Source of the DNA: Akkermansiaceae bacterium UBA5689
Lineage (GTDB): Bacteria; Verrucomicrobiota; Verrucomicrobiia; Verrucomicrobiales; Akkermansiaceae
NCBI GenBank assembly: GCA_002420305.1
Contig: DIHT01000092.1
Coordinates: 20,884-58,082 of the forward strand
Length of the DNA stretch: 37,199 nucleotides
Reading direction: 5' to 3'
In this document: piece after piece, positions 24,119-32,828 of the stretch
Layout of the letters: each line of letters starts with the position of its first letter
Position numbering within the stretch: the first letter of the stretch is position 1
Position numbers and translations under genes: made by a program
Notes under the pieces: generated by a model
Database searches by the model: none
Told to the model about the DNA's origin: nothing
What the model saw: only the letters and a program-made list of their open reading frames with translations

Positions 24119-25360
24119 TTACCCGAGGAGGGCCATTACGAGACCACTACGAATCTTGGGCTGAAACCACGTGGACTTCGGCGGCATGATCCGGTTTTGA
24201 CGGCATACCTCAATAAACTGCTCAATCGTAACCGGAGCGAGGGTGACAGCCAAATCATGACGCCCCGCGTCGACCTCAGACTTCAGATAGCCCGCGTCCC
24301 GATTTCCTCCAACGAACGTCAGCTCTTTCGCACGAGGGTCCTCAATTCCCAGAATACCGGCAAATATATGCCGCTGAACGATATCAGAGTCGATTGCCTG
24401 AGCCGCATTCGAGGCGTCATACGCTCCCGATCGCGGCGTGAGCTTCAGCCAGCCTCCCTCTATGTACACTCCGATCTCATGAACCCTCCCGGGCTGGTAG
24501 ATCGGGGCTTCCAGCCTCTCTATATCGAAGGCCTCGGCCAACCCCTTTGTCAAAGTTTCCAAAGTAATCCCAGGAGCTGTGACAAGGCGGTTGTAGGGCG
24601 CCAGCCCCATGGTGTGCGCAGGAAAAAATACAGTGAGGAACCCCCCAGTCCCCCGCATCGCAGCAGCTGCGCTTCGATGATTACCGTCAGCAACATACGC
24701 ATGCGGCTCAGCTGCGAGCACCTCACGGAGGGAATCTATTTCATCGGAATCTGTTACAATCCAGATCCGATGCGCGCTTCCATCCTCATTATCGAGGGCT
24801 TCAAAGTCGCAGGGTCTCTGCTCGGTATAGCTTTTCAACCTACCGAGAAAATTACCATCTCGGTCATCCACAGAAAGATTCACCGTTCCAATGATAGCGC
24901 TGGTAGCCTCAATCAGATCTGCACGCCCCTTGGCCTTCTCCTCTCGAATACCCTCATTACGGATAATAACACCTCCGGGTGTCTCGTCCGTCCGTATATC
25001 ATCCGTAGGAGCCATGCCTCCCAACCCAATCTGGCGAACGCCTGGACGCTCAGGATCCGCTATCTCGTAGAGGAAAAGAGCGTTTTCTACTACCTTGGTC
25101 GAATCGCTTTCTACCATCTGCGCCATTTTCACCGCCCCCTCCTCGAGCGCCTCGGGAGATCCGTCCTTAAGCATTTCGTCAGCGCTCACCGCATTACAGT
25201 GCGGCATGGTCACACGCAGAACACTCTCTGGCTGCACCTGTAAAAGCTCCCAGATCTCGCGATCGCTCTGAAACTCATCATAATTCGGACTGCAAAGGCG
25301 CTGGGCGGCACCTGAGTCAACAGGAACAAGGGAACGGCGGATCGGGTTAACATTAACCAT
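24119..25360 (-). CDS. DUF1015 family protein
   Basis: 413 aa from ATG 25360. It matches DUF1015: an N-terminal PIRRSLVPVDSGAAQRLCSPNYDEF, FLYEIADPER, VIIRNEGIREEKAKGRADLIEAT in the middle, then HAYVADGNHRSAAA, the equivalent of the conserved ADGHHR motif, and AGILGIEDPRAKE. The family is widespread and often near serine biosynthesis genes, but its reaction is not established to my knowledge; no serA or serC is next to it here. A TTG at 25369 could add three residues. It lies 102 bp after the nitroreductase gene on the same strand. Confidence 0.88.
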   Translation of the reverse strand: MVNVNPIRRSLVPVDSGAAQRLCSPNYDEFQSDREIWELLQVQPESVLRVTMPHCNAVSADEMLKDGSPEALEEGAVKMAQMVESDSTKVVENALFLYEIADPERPGVRQIGLGGMAPTDDIRTDETPGGVIIRNEGIREEKAKGRADLIEATSAIIGTVNLSVDDRDGNFLGRLKSYTEQRPCDFEALDNEDGSAHRIWIVTDSDEIDSLREVLAAEPHAYVADGNHRSAAAAMRGTGGFLTVFFPAHTMGLAPYNRLVTAPGITLETLTKGLAEAFDIERLEAPIYQPGRVHEIGVYIEGGWLKLTPRSGAYDASNAAQAIDSDIVQRHIFAGILGIEDPRAKELTFVGGNRDAGYLKSEVDAGRHDLAVTLAPVTIEQFIEVCRQNRIMPPKSTWFQPKIRSGLVMALLG

Positions 25361-25462
25361 GGTTTTCAAATTTCACGGAACCCTGCGAGGCAGCCCATGA
25401 AGCGTCAATGCTTTCTTCTTATCGATATTTTCACCAGCCCAAGCCCCATCCGCCTCCAGTGG

Positions 25463-26023
25463 CTACGGTAGATAGAATCGTATTTCGTCCAAGGCCTTCT
25501 TTTTCGTCCGAGGAACTTCCTCAGGGTAACCAACCTTGACGAAACCAATAACCCTTTCCTCGTGCTCTGAAACCCCTAGAGCCTCGTAGACTACCGGATC
25601 CCGCGTGATTCCCCCAGTAGTCCACTGTGCCCCGACGCCTCGAGACCAGAGAGAAAGAACAAGATTATGAAGAGCGCAAACCGTTGCAGCATAGTCCTCC
25701 TCCTCCCTGAAAGGATCATCAGGCGACTTTCTCGAAGTAACCGCAATCAGCTCTGGCGGTTCCAGAATCTTCCCTCTGGCCTTCTCTAAGAGGTTCGATG
25801 TCGCTTCCGGATTCTTGAGACGCACAATCCGGTCCACACCAGGGATGAGCTGCAATCTGGTCACCTCCCCCATAAGATAGAACTTCCATGGATGAGTATG
25901 CTTGTGACACGGCGCATGCCGCGCAGCCTCGAAGGCCTCCTCGAGGAGATCCCTCTCCACGGGATGATCCCTAAATGAGAAAATCGAGCGCCGGGAGATC
26001 AAGGTCTCCTGCGCGGAGTTCAT
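25463..26023 (-). CDS. Nitroreductase-family oxidoreductase
   Basis: 186 aa FMN-dependent reductase-like protein. The N-terminal SRRSIFSFRDHPVERDLLEEAFEAARHAPC is the typical FMN-phosphate-binding start. HTHPWKFYLM, ATVCALHNLVLSLWSRGVGAQWTTG and EERVIGFVKVGYPEE complete the fold. An AAGG sequence lies ahead of the ATG at 26023, and homology begins just inside it. The open frame runs upstream to 26146, but that part shows no conservation pattern. The substrate is not predictable. Confidence 0.88.
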   Translation of the reverse strand: MNSAQETLISRRSIFSFRDHPVERDLLEEAFEAARHAPCHKHTHPWKFYLMGEVTRLQLIPGVDRIVRLKNPEATSNLLEKARGKILEPPELIAVTSRKSPDDPFREEEDYAATVCALHNLVLSLWSRGVGAQWTTGGITRDPVVYEALGVSEHEERVIGFVKVGYPEEVPRTKKKALDEIRFYLP

Positions 26024-26379
26024 TGGCTGCCCTTCGCTGAAGCTCATGCTCGGTAAGACCACGGGACAAGGCCCTCTCTGTCCAGAGCTTTCCCCCGCCC
26101 ATCCCAGAGCTCCAATTAACCCACATGCGGTAACATGACCCTGCATTGAGCTGCCAGAATGCCGACTGAAACGCCTTAATCACCGTTATAAGCGCTTTTT
26201 CCAAAGGCATCAATTTATTGAGAGTTTGTGAGAATAAACTCCCCTTCTTCGACGTTTAAACAGGAGACACAGTTTTCAAAGTGAACGGCTGCCGGGTAGC
26301 TTTTATGGGTTTTTGCTGCCCGCGGCCGTTCACCTTTGTCTCGCGAGAGTCCATCTGTCCTGTAAGGATCCCCCAACAG
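26024..26379. other. Divergent intergenic region
   Basis: 356 bp between the nitroreductase and an unrecognised secreted protein. It contains the long hairpin described at 26281-26333 and a TTTATT/AATAAA inverted repeat near 26214-26237. No gene or clear promoter is seen. Confidence 0.55.
26281..26333. repeat. Long hairpin, 19 bp with one bulge
   Basis: The arm at 26281-26300 (GTGAACGGC, TGCC, GGGTAGC) pairs with 26315-26333 (GCTGCCC, GCG, GCCGTTCAC). This gives about 19 pairs with one bulged C and two G-U pairs, around a 14-base T-rich loop. It lies 47 bp before the ATG of the secreted protein. There is no clean T-run on either side. It could be a leader RNA structure, a REP-like element or a transcription-blocking hairpin. 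Confidence 0.7.
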
Positions 26380-27180
26380 ATGAAGCCGCTACTCATCCTA
26401 TGCCTCTTATCCCTCCCCGCTCAAGCGCACGGACAGGAGACCTCTCCCACACAACTCCCTCCTGCAACCACCGATCAAACCCAGCCCCTGCCTCGGTCGA
26501 AGGACGGCCAAAAAAAGAGTAGTGGGGCAAAGAAGCCGGGCTTCGATCCGATCGATAAGATTGAGAAAAGTCTCGAGGCCCGCCGGAAGCAGATTGCAGA
26601 GGCACGCAAGAAAGCGCGGGATCGGGCCCGGGCACAGCGGGAAGCCCAACAACCTAAGGAACCCGCACTTATCCTTCCCTCAAACAGCTCCCCAAAGAAA
26701 GACCTGTCCGGCAATTGGATTTCACAGGACGAAAGCCTCAAAGAAACCCTCGTAAGGCAATTTCAGAAAACAGTGGGTAAGGACGCAAGTTTCAAGCTCG
26801 GTAAGATTACCGGCAAATACACCGTCTCCGTGAGCCCGGACCTCACCAAGCTCACCGCCGCGTGGGAGGAATGGAAAATGGATAGCACGACAACCCGCGG
26901 AGAGCGCTCGGTCACTCTTTCTGTATCGGTAGATGGAACTCAGGAATACGAGATCATCCAGATTGTCGACGGAAAGAACCCCAAAATGCGGAAGATCGAG
27001 ATCAAACTCATAGAGGATAAGACCACTTCACAGAGCTTCTTCGAAGGCACTAAAATGCGAACCAAGGTAGACCTCCCTACCCTGATCAGTGGGCACTGGG
27101 CCCTTCATGAGCAAACCTTTTACCTTCAGGGATCCGGTCAGGAAACGGCATGGAAGTTCATCCCACATCTAGCGAAATGA
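26380..27180 (+). CDS. Secreted protein of unknown function with coiled-coil segment
   Basis: 266 aa from ATG 26380, where a signal peptide starts (KPLLILCLLSLPAQAHGQ). A Pro/Gln/Thr-rich linker follows, then a highly charged helix, Arg/Lys/Glu/Ala-rich (about residues 60-95). The last ~160 residues are a beta-rich domain beginning LSGNWISQDESLKET and ending SGHWALHEQTFYLQGSGQETAWKFIPHL. I do not recognise the family; the WxSxD...-type start resembles lipocalin-like or calycin strands, but this is only an impression. The frame is open upstream to 26281 through the hairpin, which is unlikely to be coding. Confidence 0.7.
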   Translation: MKPLLILCLLSLPAQAHGQETSPTQLPPATTDQTQPLPRSKDGQKKSSGAKKPGFDPIDKIEKSLEARRKQIAEARKKARDRARAQREAQQPKEPALILPSNSSPKKDLSGNWISQDESLKETLVRQFQKTVGKDASFKLGKITGKYTVSVSPDLTKLTAAWEEWKMDSTTTRGERSVTLSVSVDGTQEYEIIQIVDGKNPKMRKIEIKLIEDKTTSQSFFEGTKMRTKVDLPTLISGHWALHEQTFYLQGSGQETAWKFIPHLAK

Positions 27181-27202
27181 TGCTGAATTTTTCTGATCTC
27201 TT

Positions 27203-29023
27203 TTAGAGGAACTGCGTCTCAGCAAGAAGCCGGTAGGTCCCTCCAGCATCGATCAGTTCGCTGTGTGTCCCAGTCTCCACAATTCTGCCTCCCTGGAGAA
27301 CATGAATGCGGTCAGCATCTCTCACCGTGCCTAGACGGTGCGCTATGATGAGACTCGTCCTGCCTTTCATGAGTTCATCCAGCGCCTCCTGAACGAGTCG
27401 CTCACTCTCTGAGTCGAGTGAGCTCGTGGCCTCATCCAGCAGGAGAATCTTTGGGTCAGCAAGAATCGCACGAGCAATCGCAATTCGTTGACGCTGACCG
27501 CCGCTCAGCTTGACTCCCCGTGGACCGACCATGGTGTCATAACCTTCGGGGAAGTCGGTGATAAATTCGTGAGCATGAGCCTTCCGCGCGGCCTCCTCAA
27601 CCTGTTCTTGGCTGGCATCCCAGCTACCATACCGGATGTTTTCCTCCACGGACCCTCCAAACAGAAGCACATCCTGTGGCACCAGCGCCATCGCACCCCG
27701 CAGGGCAGCAAGAGGAAGCCCGGCCGCAGGGTCTCCGTCTATTAAAACCGCTCCATCCTGCGGCTCGTAGAAACGTAGCAGAAGAGAAAATAGAGTGGAC
27801 TTACCAGCACCACTTGAGCCAACGAAGGCGATACGCTCCCCGTTCTCCACCTTGAAGGAAACGCCGTCCAGGACCACCTTCTCGGGCCGCGAAGGATAGG
27901 CAAAACTGAGGTTCTGCGCCTCAACCGTTCCCAACACTTCAAATGGAACGTCACCAGTCCCTTCTTCCTCTGGATCCTCCACCATGATTTCGCGCAGCCG
28001 CTCAGTCGCTCCGTTGGCTTTCTGGATCTGACTTACGATCTCGGGGAACGCCCCGAGAGACGCTCCTACAAAAACACTGAAAAGGATAAACGCCGTGAAT
28101 TCAAACGGTGTGATTTCTTCTCGCACCAGCATTCCCGCCCCAAACCAGGCTACTACCGAAATACTGCCGAGGAGGACAAAGATAATAAACGAAACGAAAA
28201 GAGCTCGAACCCGAGCTCCCCGGTTAACGACCGAAAGATAATCCTCAAGAGCGTCACTATAACGGCGCCTTTCATGGGATTCGTTGCTGTAGGCCTTGAG
28301 TTCTGCAATCCCCTGAGTGCTCTCTTCGAGCACAACGCCACTGGCTGCCAGACTATCCTGGGCTTGATTGGAATACGCGCGAACCCGGCGCCCGAATAAT
28401 GCAACCGCAAGAATCACCACCGGAATCATGGCGAGCATGAAAAGAGAAAGCTTCCAGCTCATGACGAAAATGAAGATCAGTCCTCCGACCAGAATCACCG
28501 ACTGTCGTGCTAGCTGAGGCACCGTAGTGAGTAACGTCTCTCTTAAGACCGCAAGATCTGCCGAGACCCTGTTGCTTAATTCTCCCGCCCGGTGCCTCTG
28601 GAAAAAATCGAGAGGAAGCCGTACCAGACGACTGAAAACATCCACCCGGATATCATTGAGAGCACTTTCACCTGCCTTGATAAATCCGCGCACTCTCCAA
28701 TAGGCGATAAAGGCCTGCAGAGCGAGAATTGCGAGAAGCGTGATAACCGTCTGATTAATATTCGAGCGGATGACAGAGACATCCGGAGAGGCCGTTGAGT
28801 TCAGCATCTCGAGAGGAGATCCAGTCGGACTGCCAATGAGCTTGCTGAGATAGTAGGGAAAAGCGAGGGAAAGACCCGCGGTCACGAACAAGGCAATCAA
28901 CGAGGGGACGAAAACCGTTCGGTAGCGATTCAAATACCCATAGAAAGCCAGCGCCGGGACACGTCTACGGGAACCGTCCTTCCCGACATTCTTCTCTGAG
29001 CGCATGCCCGGATGGGACACCAT
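27203..29023 (-). CDS. ABC exporter, fused permease and ATPase (MsbA/BmrA-like)
   Basis: About 606 aa from ATG 29023. Six membrane helices in the first ~320 residues (e.g. VFVPSLIALFVTAGLSLAF, VILVGGLIFIFVMSW, ALFVSFIIFVLLGSISVVAWFG). The ATPase domain has Walker A GSSGAGKST, Q-loop ALVPQD, signature LSGGQRQ, Walker B ILLLDEATSSLD and switch His IIAHRLGT. Such half-transporters dimerise and export lipids, drugs or peptides; the substrate cannot be read. A TTG at 29125 would overlap the protease gene upstream, so the ATG 64 bp past its stop is preferred. Co-directional with cdsA, dxr and the protease. Confidence 0.92.
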   Translation of the reverse strand: MVSHPGMRSEKNVGKDGSRRRVPALAFYGYLNRYRTVFVPSLIALFVTAGLSLAFPYYLSKLIGSPTGSPLEMLNSTASPDVSVIRSNINQTVITLLAILALQAFIAYWRVRGFIKAGESALNDIRVDVFSRLVRLPLDFFQRHRAGELSNRVSADLAVLRETLLTTVPQLARQSVILVGGLIFIFVMSWKLSLFMLAMIPVVILAVALFGRRVRAYSNQAQDSLAASGVVLEESTQGIAELKAYSNESHERRRYSDALEDYLSVVNRGARVRALFVSFIIFVLLGSISVVAWFGAGMLVREEITPFEFTAFILFSVFVGASLGAFPEIVSQIQKANGATERLREIMVEDPEEEGTGDVPFEVLGTVEAQNLSFAYPSRPEKVVLDGVSFKVENGERIAFVGSSGAGKSTLFSLLLRFYEPQDGAVLIDGDPAAGLPLAALRGAMALVPQDVLLFGGSVEENIRYGSWDASQEQVEEAARKAHAHEFITDFPEGYDTMVGPRGVKLSGGQRQRIAIARAILADPKILLLDEATSSLDSESERLVQEALDELMKGRTSLIIAHRLGTVRDADRIHVLQGGRIVETGTHSELIDAGGTYRLLAETQFL

Positions 29024-29087
29024 GGCAGGCTGAGTGGCAAGCCTCCGAGCACGTCGTTCTAATCTTAAGGCAGGCTCCTGGTAAGAT

Positions 29088-30455
29088 TCATCTCTCCGCT
29101 TCTTGGACCAGGTTCTCTTCCCCAAGGGTCACCTTAAGCCGGTAAAACATCAGATTCTGATCCGGATGATTCAGTGCAAAGTCCACAATCTGCACCCCCT
29201 CAGAAAGAGCAAGGTTCTGCTCTACCTTCCTCAGGCCACTGACCCTCTGGAACTCTTTGGCCTTCAGGTCGGGAGCTCCCTGAATTTCCCAGCTCAAACC
29301 GCGCTCAGGAGCATCCAGTCGAACCCTGATCCTGAAGCGAAGGTCGCCTCCACTGCCTTCAACCAAGAAGGGGATTCCCAGATCCTCCGGGGAAACAGGG
29401 TTGAGCCCCGAAAAGTATTCCAGCAAATCGGGCCTGCCATCTGATTCCGTGTCCTTGCCTCCTGCCTCGATTCCAAATTCTCTTAACCATTCATCAAAAC
29501 GTTCGGCAGGGTTCTTAGCCTGACCATCAATCGCAGACTGAATCACCGCTTGGATTGCCGGAGCACTTCTACTGATCCGGCTCGCGAAGGATCGACTCTC
29601 ATCGAGGTCATTGACCGCACTCACCAAAGTCCAGTCCTCACAGGGGCTATCATCCCGACCAACATAAAAACCGGCTCCGTCAAACAGAGAGGCCAAAAAC
29701 TCCGAGCCATCTTCACAGATCGCATTTGTGTCATAAAATGAATCAGCTCCAAAGAGAATGCCTGCCAGCTTCCAGTCACCTCCCTTACGGATAAAGACTC
29801 CCCCGCCGGAATCTCCAAAAGTCGCCTGGCACTCGTCACGCCCAAGGACATCATCAAAATCGGTGACCAGCATCGGCCCCCTCACACCGGCCTCGGAGAA
29901 CCCATCGACAGTATTCCTTCCCCAGCGAGCACGCTGATCTTCGGGCGCCCAGGTCCACCCTCGCCTCTGCCCGAACCGCCTTACCTCCTCCCCCCGGGAA
30001 CGGCCCCGCCCCATCATCACGACCTCTCTCCCTGCCTCATCAGACGTCGTATACAGTCCCGCATACGCAGGGAACTCCCCAAAAACTTCGAAAATTCTCA
30101 AGTCTGTTCCCGGAATATCCAGAGACCCGTTACCTTCATTAAAATTGGGATTAATAAAATACACGCGATCAGCCTCTTCGCCTGTAAACCACGATCTCTG
30201 TATAAAGGTTTCTGAACCCTTCCCAAGGTGAACTGCTGTAATGAAATGGCTGGGAGAAATCACCGTTCCAAGAAACTCCTTGTACTCACCCTGATAACAC
30301 CAGCCCGCCCCCTCGTAGAGGCCCGCCGGAGCCGTCTCCCGGTGATAGCTTGGATCGCCCGTTTCGAAGAACACAATGCCGGGGAGTTGGCAAACCCCCA
30401 AAAGGAGCGTAAGCCCTGCAACGAGCACGATCGAAAGCTCCTTGGTCGGCTGCAT
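29088..30455 (-). CDS. Secreted trypsin-like serine protease
   Basis: 455 aa. An N-terminal hydrophobic signal (IVLVAGLTLLLGVCQLPG) is followed by a chymotrypsin-fold domain. His76 (ISPSHFITAVHLG), Asp118 (GTDLRIFEV) and Ser216 (ATFGDSGGGVF) form a plausible catalytic triad in the right order and spacing. The first ~50 residues after the signal replace the usual activation site. After ~residue 310 comes a C-terminal region with FDEWLREFGI and a DTESDGRPDLLEYFSGLNP segment, a pattern I know from many secreted verrucomicrobial proteins, then a beta-rich end. It lies 129 bp after dxr. Probably acts outside the cytoplasm; the target is unknown. Confidence 0.85.
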   Translation of the reverse strand: MQPTKELSIVLVAGLTLLLGVCQLPGIVFFETGDPSYHRETAPAGLYEGAGWCYQGEYKEFLGTVISPSHFITAVHLGKGSETFIQRSWFTGEEADRVYFINPNFNEGNGSLDIPGTDLRIFEVFGEFPAYAGLYTTSDEAGREVVMMGRGRSRGEEVRRFGQRRGWTWAPEDQRARWGRNTVDGFSEAGVRGPMLVTDFDDVLGRDECQATFGDSGGGVFIRKGGDWKLAGILFGADSFYDTNAICEDGSEFLASLFDGAGFYVGRDDSPCEDWTLVSAVNDLDESRSFASRISRSAPAIQAVIQSAIDGQAKNPAERFDEWLREFGIEAGGKDTESDGRPDLLEYFSGLNPVSPEDLGIPFLVEGSGGDLRFRIRVRLDAPERGLSWEIQGAPDLKAKEFQRVSGLRKVEQNLALSEGVQIVDFALNHPDQNLMFYRLKVTLGEENLVQEAER

Positions 30456-30584
30456 GACTAGAATTTGAGTGATTGGCTTCAGGACTACCCCACGAAAATG
30501 AGCATTCCTCGACGATATACCACATGAAGCGATTCTTCCACCTGGAACCGCGTTACTCTTACCCTGGACCTTCTCGGCCTCTCT

Positions 30585-31754
30585 TTAGAGGCTCGATTGA
30601 GCCATCTGGCGCGCCTCATTGTCTGCCTCTATCAGAGCCTCCAAGGATGGGCTCTGCACGACCGAATGCTGCCCCATGACCTCCTCGACGAGACCCCAGA
30701 TTTTCGGGAATGGTATGTCCCCATTAAGAAAGGCCTCCACAGCCACTTCATTCGCAGCATTCATTACCGCAGGCAGCGTCCCACAAACCGTTCCCGCCTC
30801 ACGCGCAAGCCGCAAGGCGGGAAAAACCTCCTCACGGGGCGCTTCAAAATCCAGACGAGCCAGCGCTGCAAAGTCGAGGGGCTCAAGCGAATGAGCAATA
30901 CGATGCGGCCAGGTCACTGCATACTGAATAGGAAAACACATATCTGTTGTACTAACTTGAGCCAGCACGCTGCCATCAACAAATTCAACCATGGAATGTA
31001 CGATACTCTGAGGATGAACCACGACCTCAACTCGGTCCATACCCACCCCGAACAGCCATCGAGCCTCAATCATCTCGAGCCCTTTGTTGAACATCGTCGC
31101 AGAATCGATGGAGATCTTACGGCCCATCTCCCAGGTAGGATGCTTGAGCGCCTGCTCCGGAGTGACCTGATCTAGCACATCAGGACTCGCTGTCCGAAAT
31201 GGCCCTCCTGACGCGGTGAGCAGGAGACGACGCACTGCCTCAGCTCCAGCGGCATTTCCCTCAAGACATTGGAAGATGGCATTGTGCTCGCTATCCACCG
31301 GAAGAACATTCACCCCTGCCTCTGCTGCCGCGGACATCACGATCTCGCCAGCCATGACAAGAATTTCCTTACTTGCGACAGCAAGATCTTTACCTGCCGC
31401 GATCGCGTCGAGAGCCGGTTGAAGCCCGGCCGTTCCCACGATTGAGATCAGAACCATATCTGCCTCGGGCAGGCAGGCCAGCTCTCTGAGCCCTTGCTCT
31501 CCAACATGCACCTCACTCCCCGAAGGGGCAGAGGCTAACACCGTCTCGCGCTGCGTTTCATCCGCAATCGAGAGATACTTCACCCCGAACTCCCGGGCCT
31601 GCGCACCGAGGGCCTCTCCCTGAGAGCCCGCGGCGAGTCCAACAACTTCCATCGAATCCGGAATCTCGCGCGCGACTTTCAGAGCACTCGTGCCAATAGA
31701 TCCCGTGGAACCGAGGATAACGACTTTCTTGGGTTTGATGGCCTTGGTTTCCAT
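30585..31754 (-). CDS. dxr: 1-deoxy-D-xylulose 5-phosphate reductoisomerase
   Basis: Second step of the MEP isoprenoid pathway: NADPH-dependent conversion of DXP to MEP. 389 aa, usual length. NADPH motif GSTGSIGTSAL near the N-terminus; ASKEILVMAGE, PVDSEHNAIFQ and SGGPFR in the substrate and metal region; HPTWEMGRKISIDSATMFNKGLE is the family hallmark; AANEVAVEAFL near the end. It follows cdsA after 28 bp, the common cdsA-dxr order. The usual upstream uppS is not here. Confidence 0.97.
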   Translation of the reverse strand: METKAIKPKKVVILGSTGSIGTSALKVAREIPDSMEVVGLAAGSQGEALGAQAREFGVKYLSIADETQRETVLASAPSGSEVHVGEQGLRELACLPEADMVLISIVGTAGLQPALDAIAAGKDLAVASKEILVMAGEIVMSAAAEAGVNVLPVDSEHNAIFQCLEGNAAGAEAVRRLLLTASGGPFRTASPDVLDQVTPEQALKHPTWEMGRKISIDSATMFNKGLEMIEARWLFGVGMDRVEVVVHPQSIVHSMVEFVDGSVLAQVSTTDMCFPIQYAVTWPHRIAHSLEPLDFAALARLDFEAPREEVFPALRLAREAGTVCGTLPAVMNAANEVAVEAFLNGDIPFPKIWGLVEEVMGQHSVVQSPSLEALIEADNEARQMAQSSL

Positions 31755-31782
31755 GATGCCAGGAGTAGAGCCACGATCTACC

Positions 31783-32679
31783 CTACAAACTTTGCAGATA
31801 CAGATAGAAGAATGCAGCAGGGAGCGCGAAGCAGAGACTGTCTATCAAATCAAGAATGCCCCCAATACCCGGCAGGATCTGGCCAGAGTCCTTAACCTGC
31901 AGACTACGCTTGAGAATAGACTCGGCCAAGTCACCTACCATCGCAGCGATCGCAACAACGAGACCCAACCCAAGAACATGGGGCCAAGCCAGCCACGAAA
32001 GCCCCTCGCCACTCAGAGCGTGAATGGCGAACGCCCCTCCTACCGCGAAGAAAAGAGAGCCAATGTATCCCTCCCATGACTTGGCTGGGCTGATGTGGGG
32101 AATGGCTTTATGCCTGCCAATCAGAGTCCCGACAAGATAAGCCCCCATATCGGTAAACTTGGCGACCACCACGACGAGAAGGATTAGCCAGAATCCTGAG
32201 GTTACCTCCGGGGGGTAGAGAGCCAGCCGAATGATAAATCCACCAAACAGCACTGGAACATACACAAAGCCCAGAAGCGCAAGGCTGACCGCTTTTACCG
32301 AAGAATCCCCCTCAATAGGAAAACGCAATCGCAAGCAGAAGGAGCCCATGGTGACCAGCAGCACCCCGGCAACTTCAGGAAGAAAACCATCGCTCTCGAA
32401 GGAACCCCGGGAGCCAAGAGCTTGAAAGAGAATATACAGGAGAAATCCTGCACACACGATAAACCCCCAGTAGCGGCACTCCCGTCCGGGCGCTTCCCGG
32501 GTCAAGGCAAGGAACTCGAGACTACCAATCAGGGTAAAGAGAGCCACCATGACACCCATCATCCACAGTTTGCCGCTGGCAAAAACAAAAGCCACGAAGC
32601 CCCATAGAAGAATCGTGCTTAGCAGCCGCGCCCGGAAGGATGCAGCGCGCGAGGAGCCATTACTGGTTACGGACACCAT
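31783..32679 (-). CDS. cdsA: Phosphatidate cytidylyltransferase
   Basis: Makes CDP-diacylglycerol from phosphatidic acid and CTP in the inner membrane. 298 aa with about eight membrane helices. The conserved C-terminal part is present: SPAKSWEGYIGSL, MVGDLAESILKRSLQVKD and LPGIGGILDLIDS. The usual signature PGHGGxxDRxD reads PGIGGILDLID, with His and Arg replaced, which I recall in related phyla. The ATG is directly abutted by a 19-bp perfect palindrome (32680-32698). Divergent from the EF-hand gene. Confidence 0.92.
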   Translation of the reverse strand: MVSVTSNGSSRAASFRARLLSTILLWGFVAFVFASGKLWMMGVMVALFTLIGSLEFLALTREAPGRECRYWGFIVCAGFLLYILFQALGSRGSFESDGFLPEVAGVLLVTMGSFCLRLRFPIEGDSSVKAVSLALLGFVYVPVLFGGFIIRLALYPPEVTSGFWLILLVVVVAKFTDMGAYLVGTLIGRHKAIPHISPAKSWEGYIGSLFFAVGGAFAIHALSGEGLSWLAWPHVLGLGLVVAIAAMVGDLAESILKRSLQVKDSGQILPGIGGILDLIDSLCFALPAAFFYLYLQSL

Positions 32680-32698
32680 GGTTTGATGGCATCAAACC
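32680..32698. promoter_or_regulatory. 19-bp perfect palindrome at the cdsA start
   Basis: GGTTTGATG, one central base, CATCAAACC. On the minus strand it ends one base before the cdsA ATG. As RNA it can form a 7-bp stem with a 5-base loop right at the initiation site; as DNA it looks like an operator for a dimeric regulator. No Shine-Dalgarno sequence is visible between it and the start codon. Confidence 0.6.
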
Positions 32699-32828
32699 GC
32701 CTCGCTCTGGCCCGCGCAATGCCAAAACCCCGGGACTGGCTCGATCTCAAAAATAATGCGCAACTATGGTTCGAATTGCCAGTTTCATAGTGCAGCACGG
32801 AAAATCCCGTGAACCAATCGAATAGAAA

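Noticed and set aside
24026..25243. 405-codon plus-strand open frame
   Set aside because: It is antisense to the well-supported DUF1015 gene, has no family features and is rich in Arg/Ser/Leu as mirrored frames usually are.
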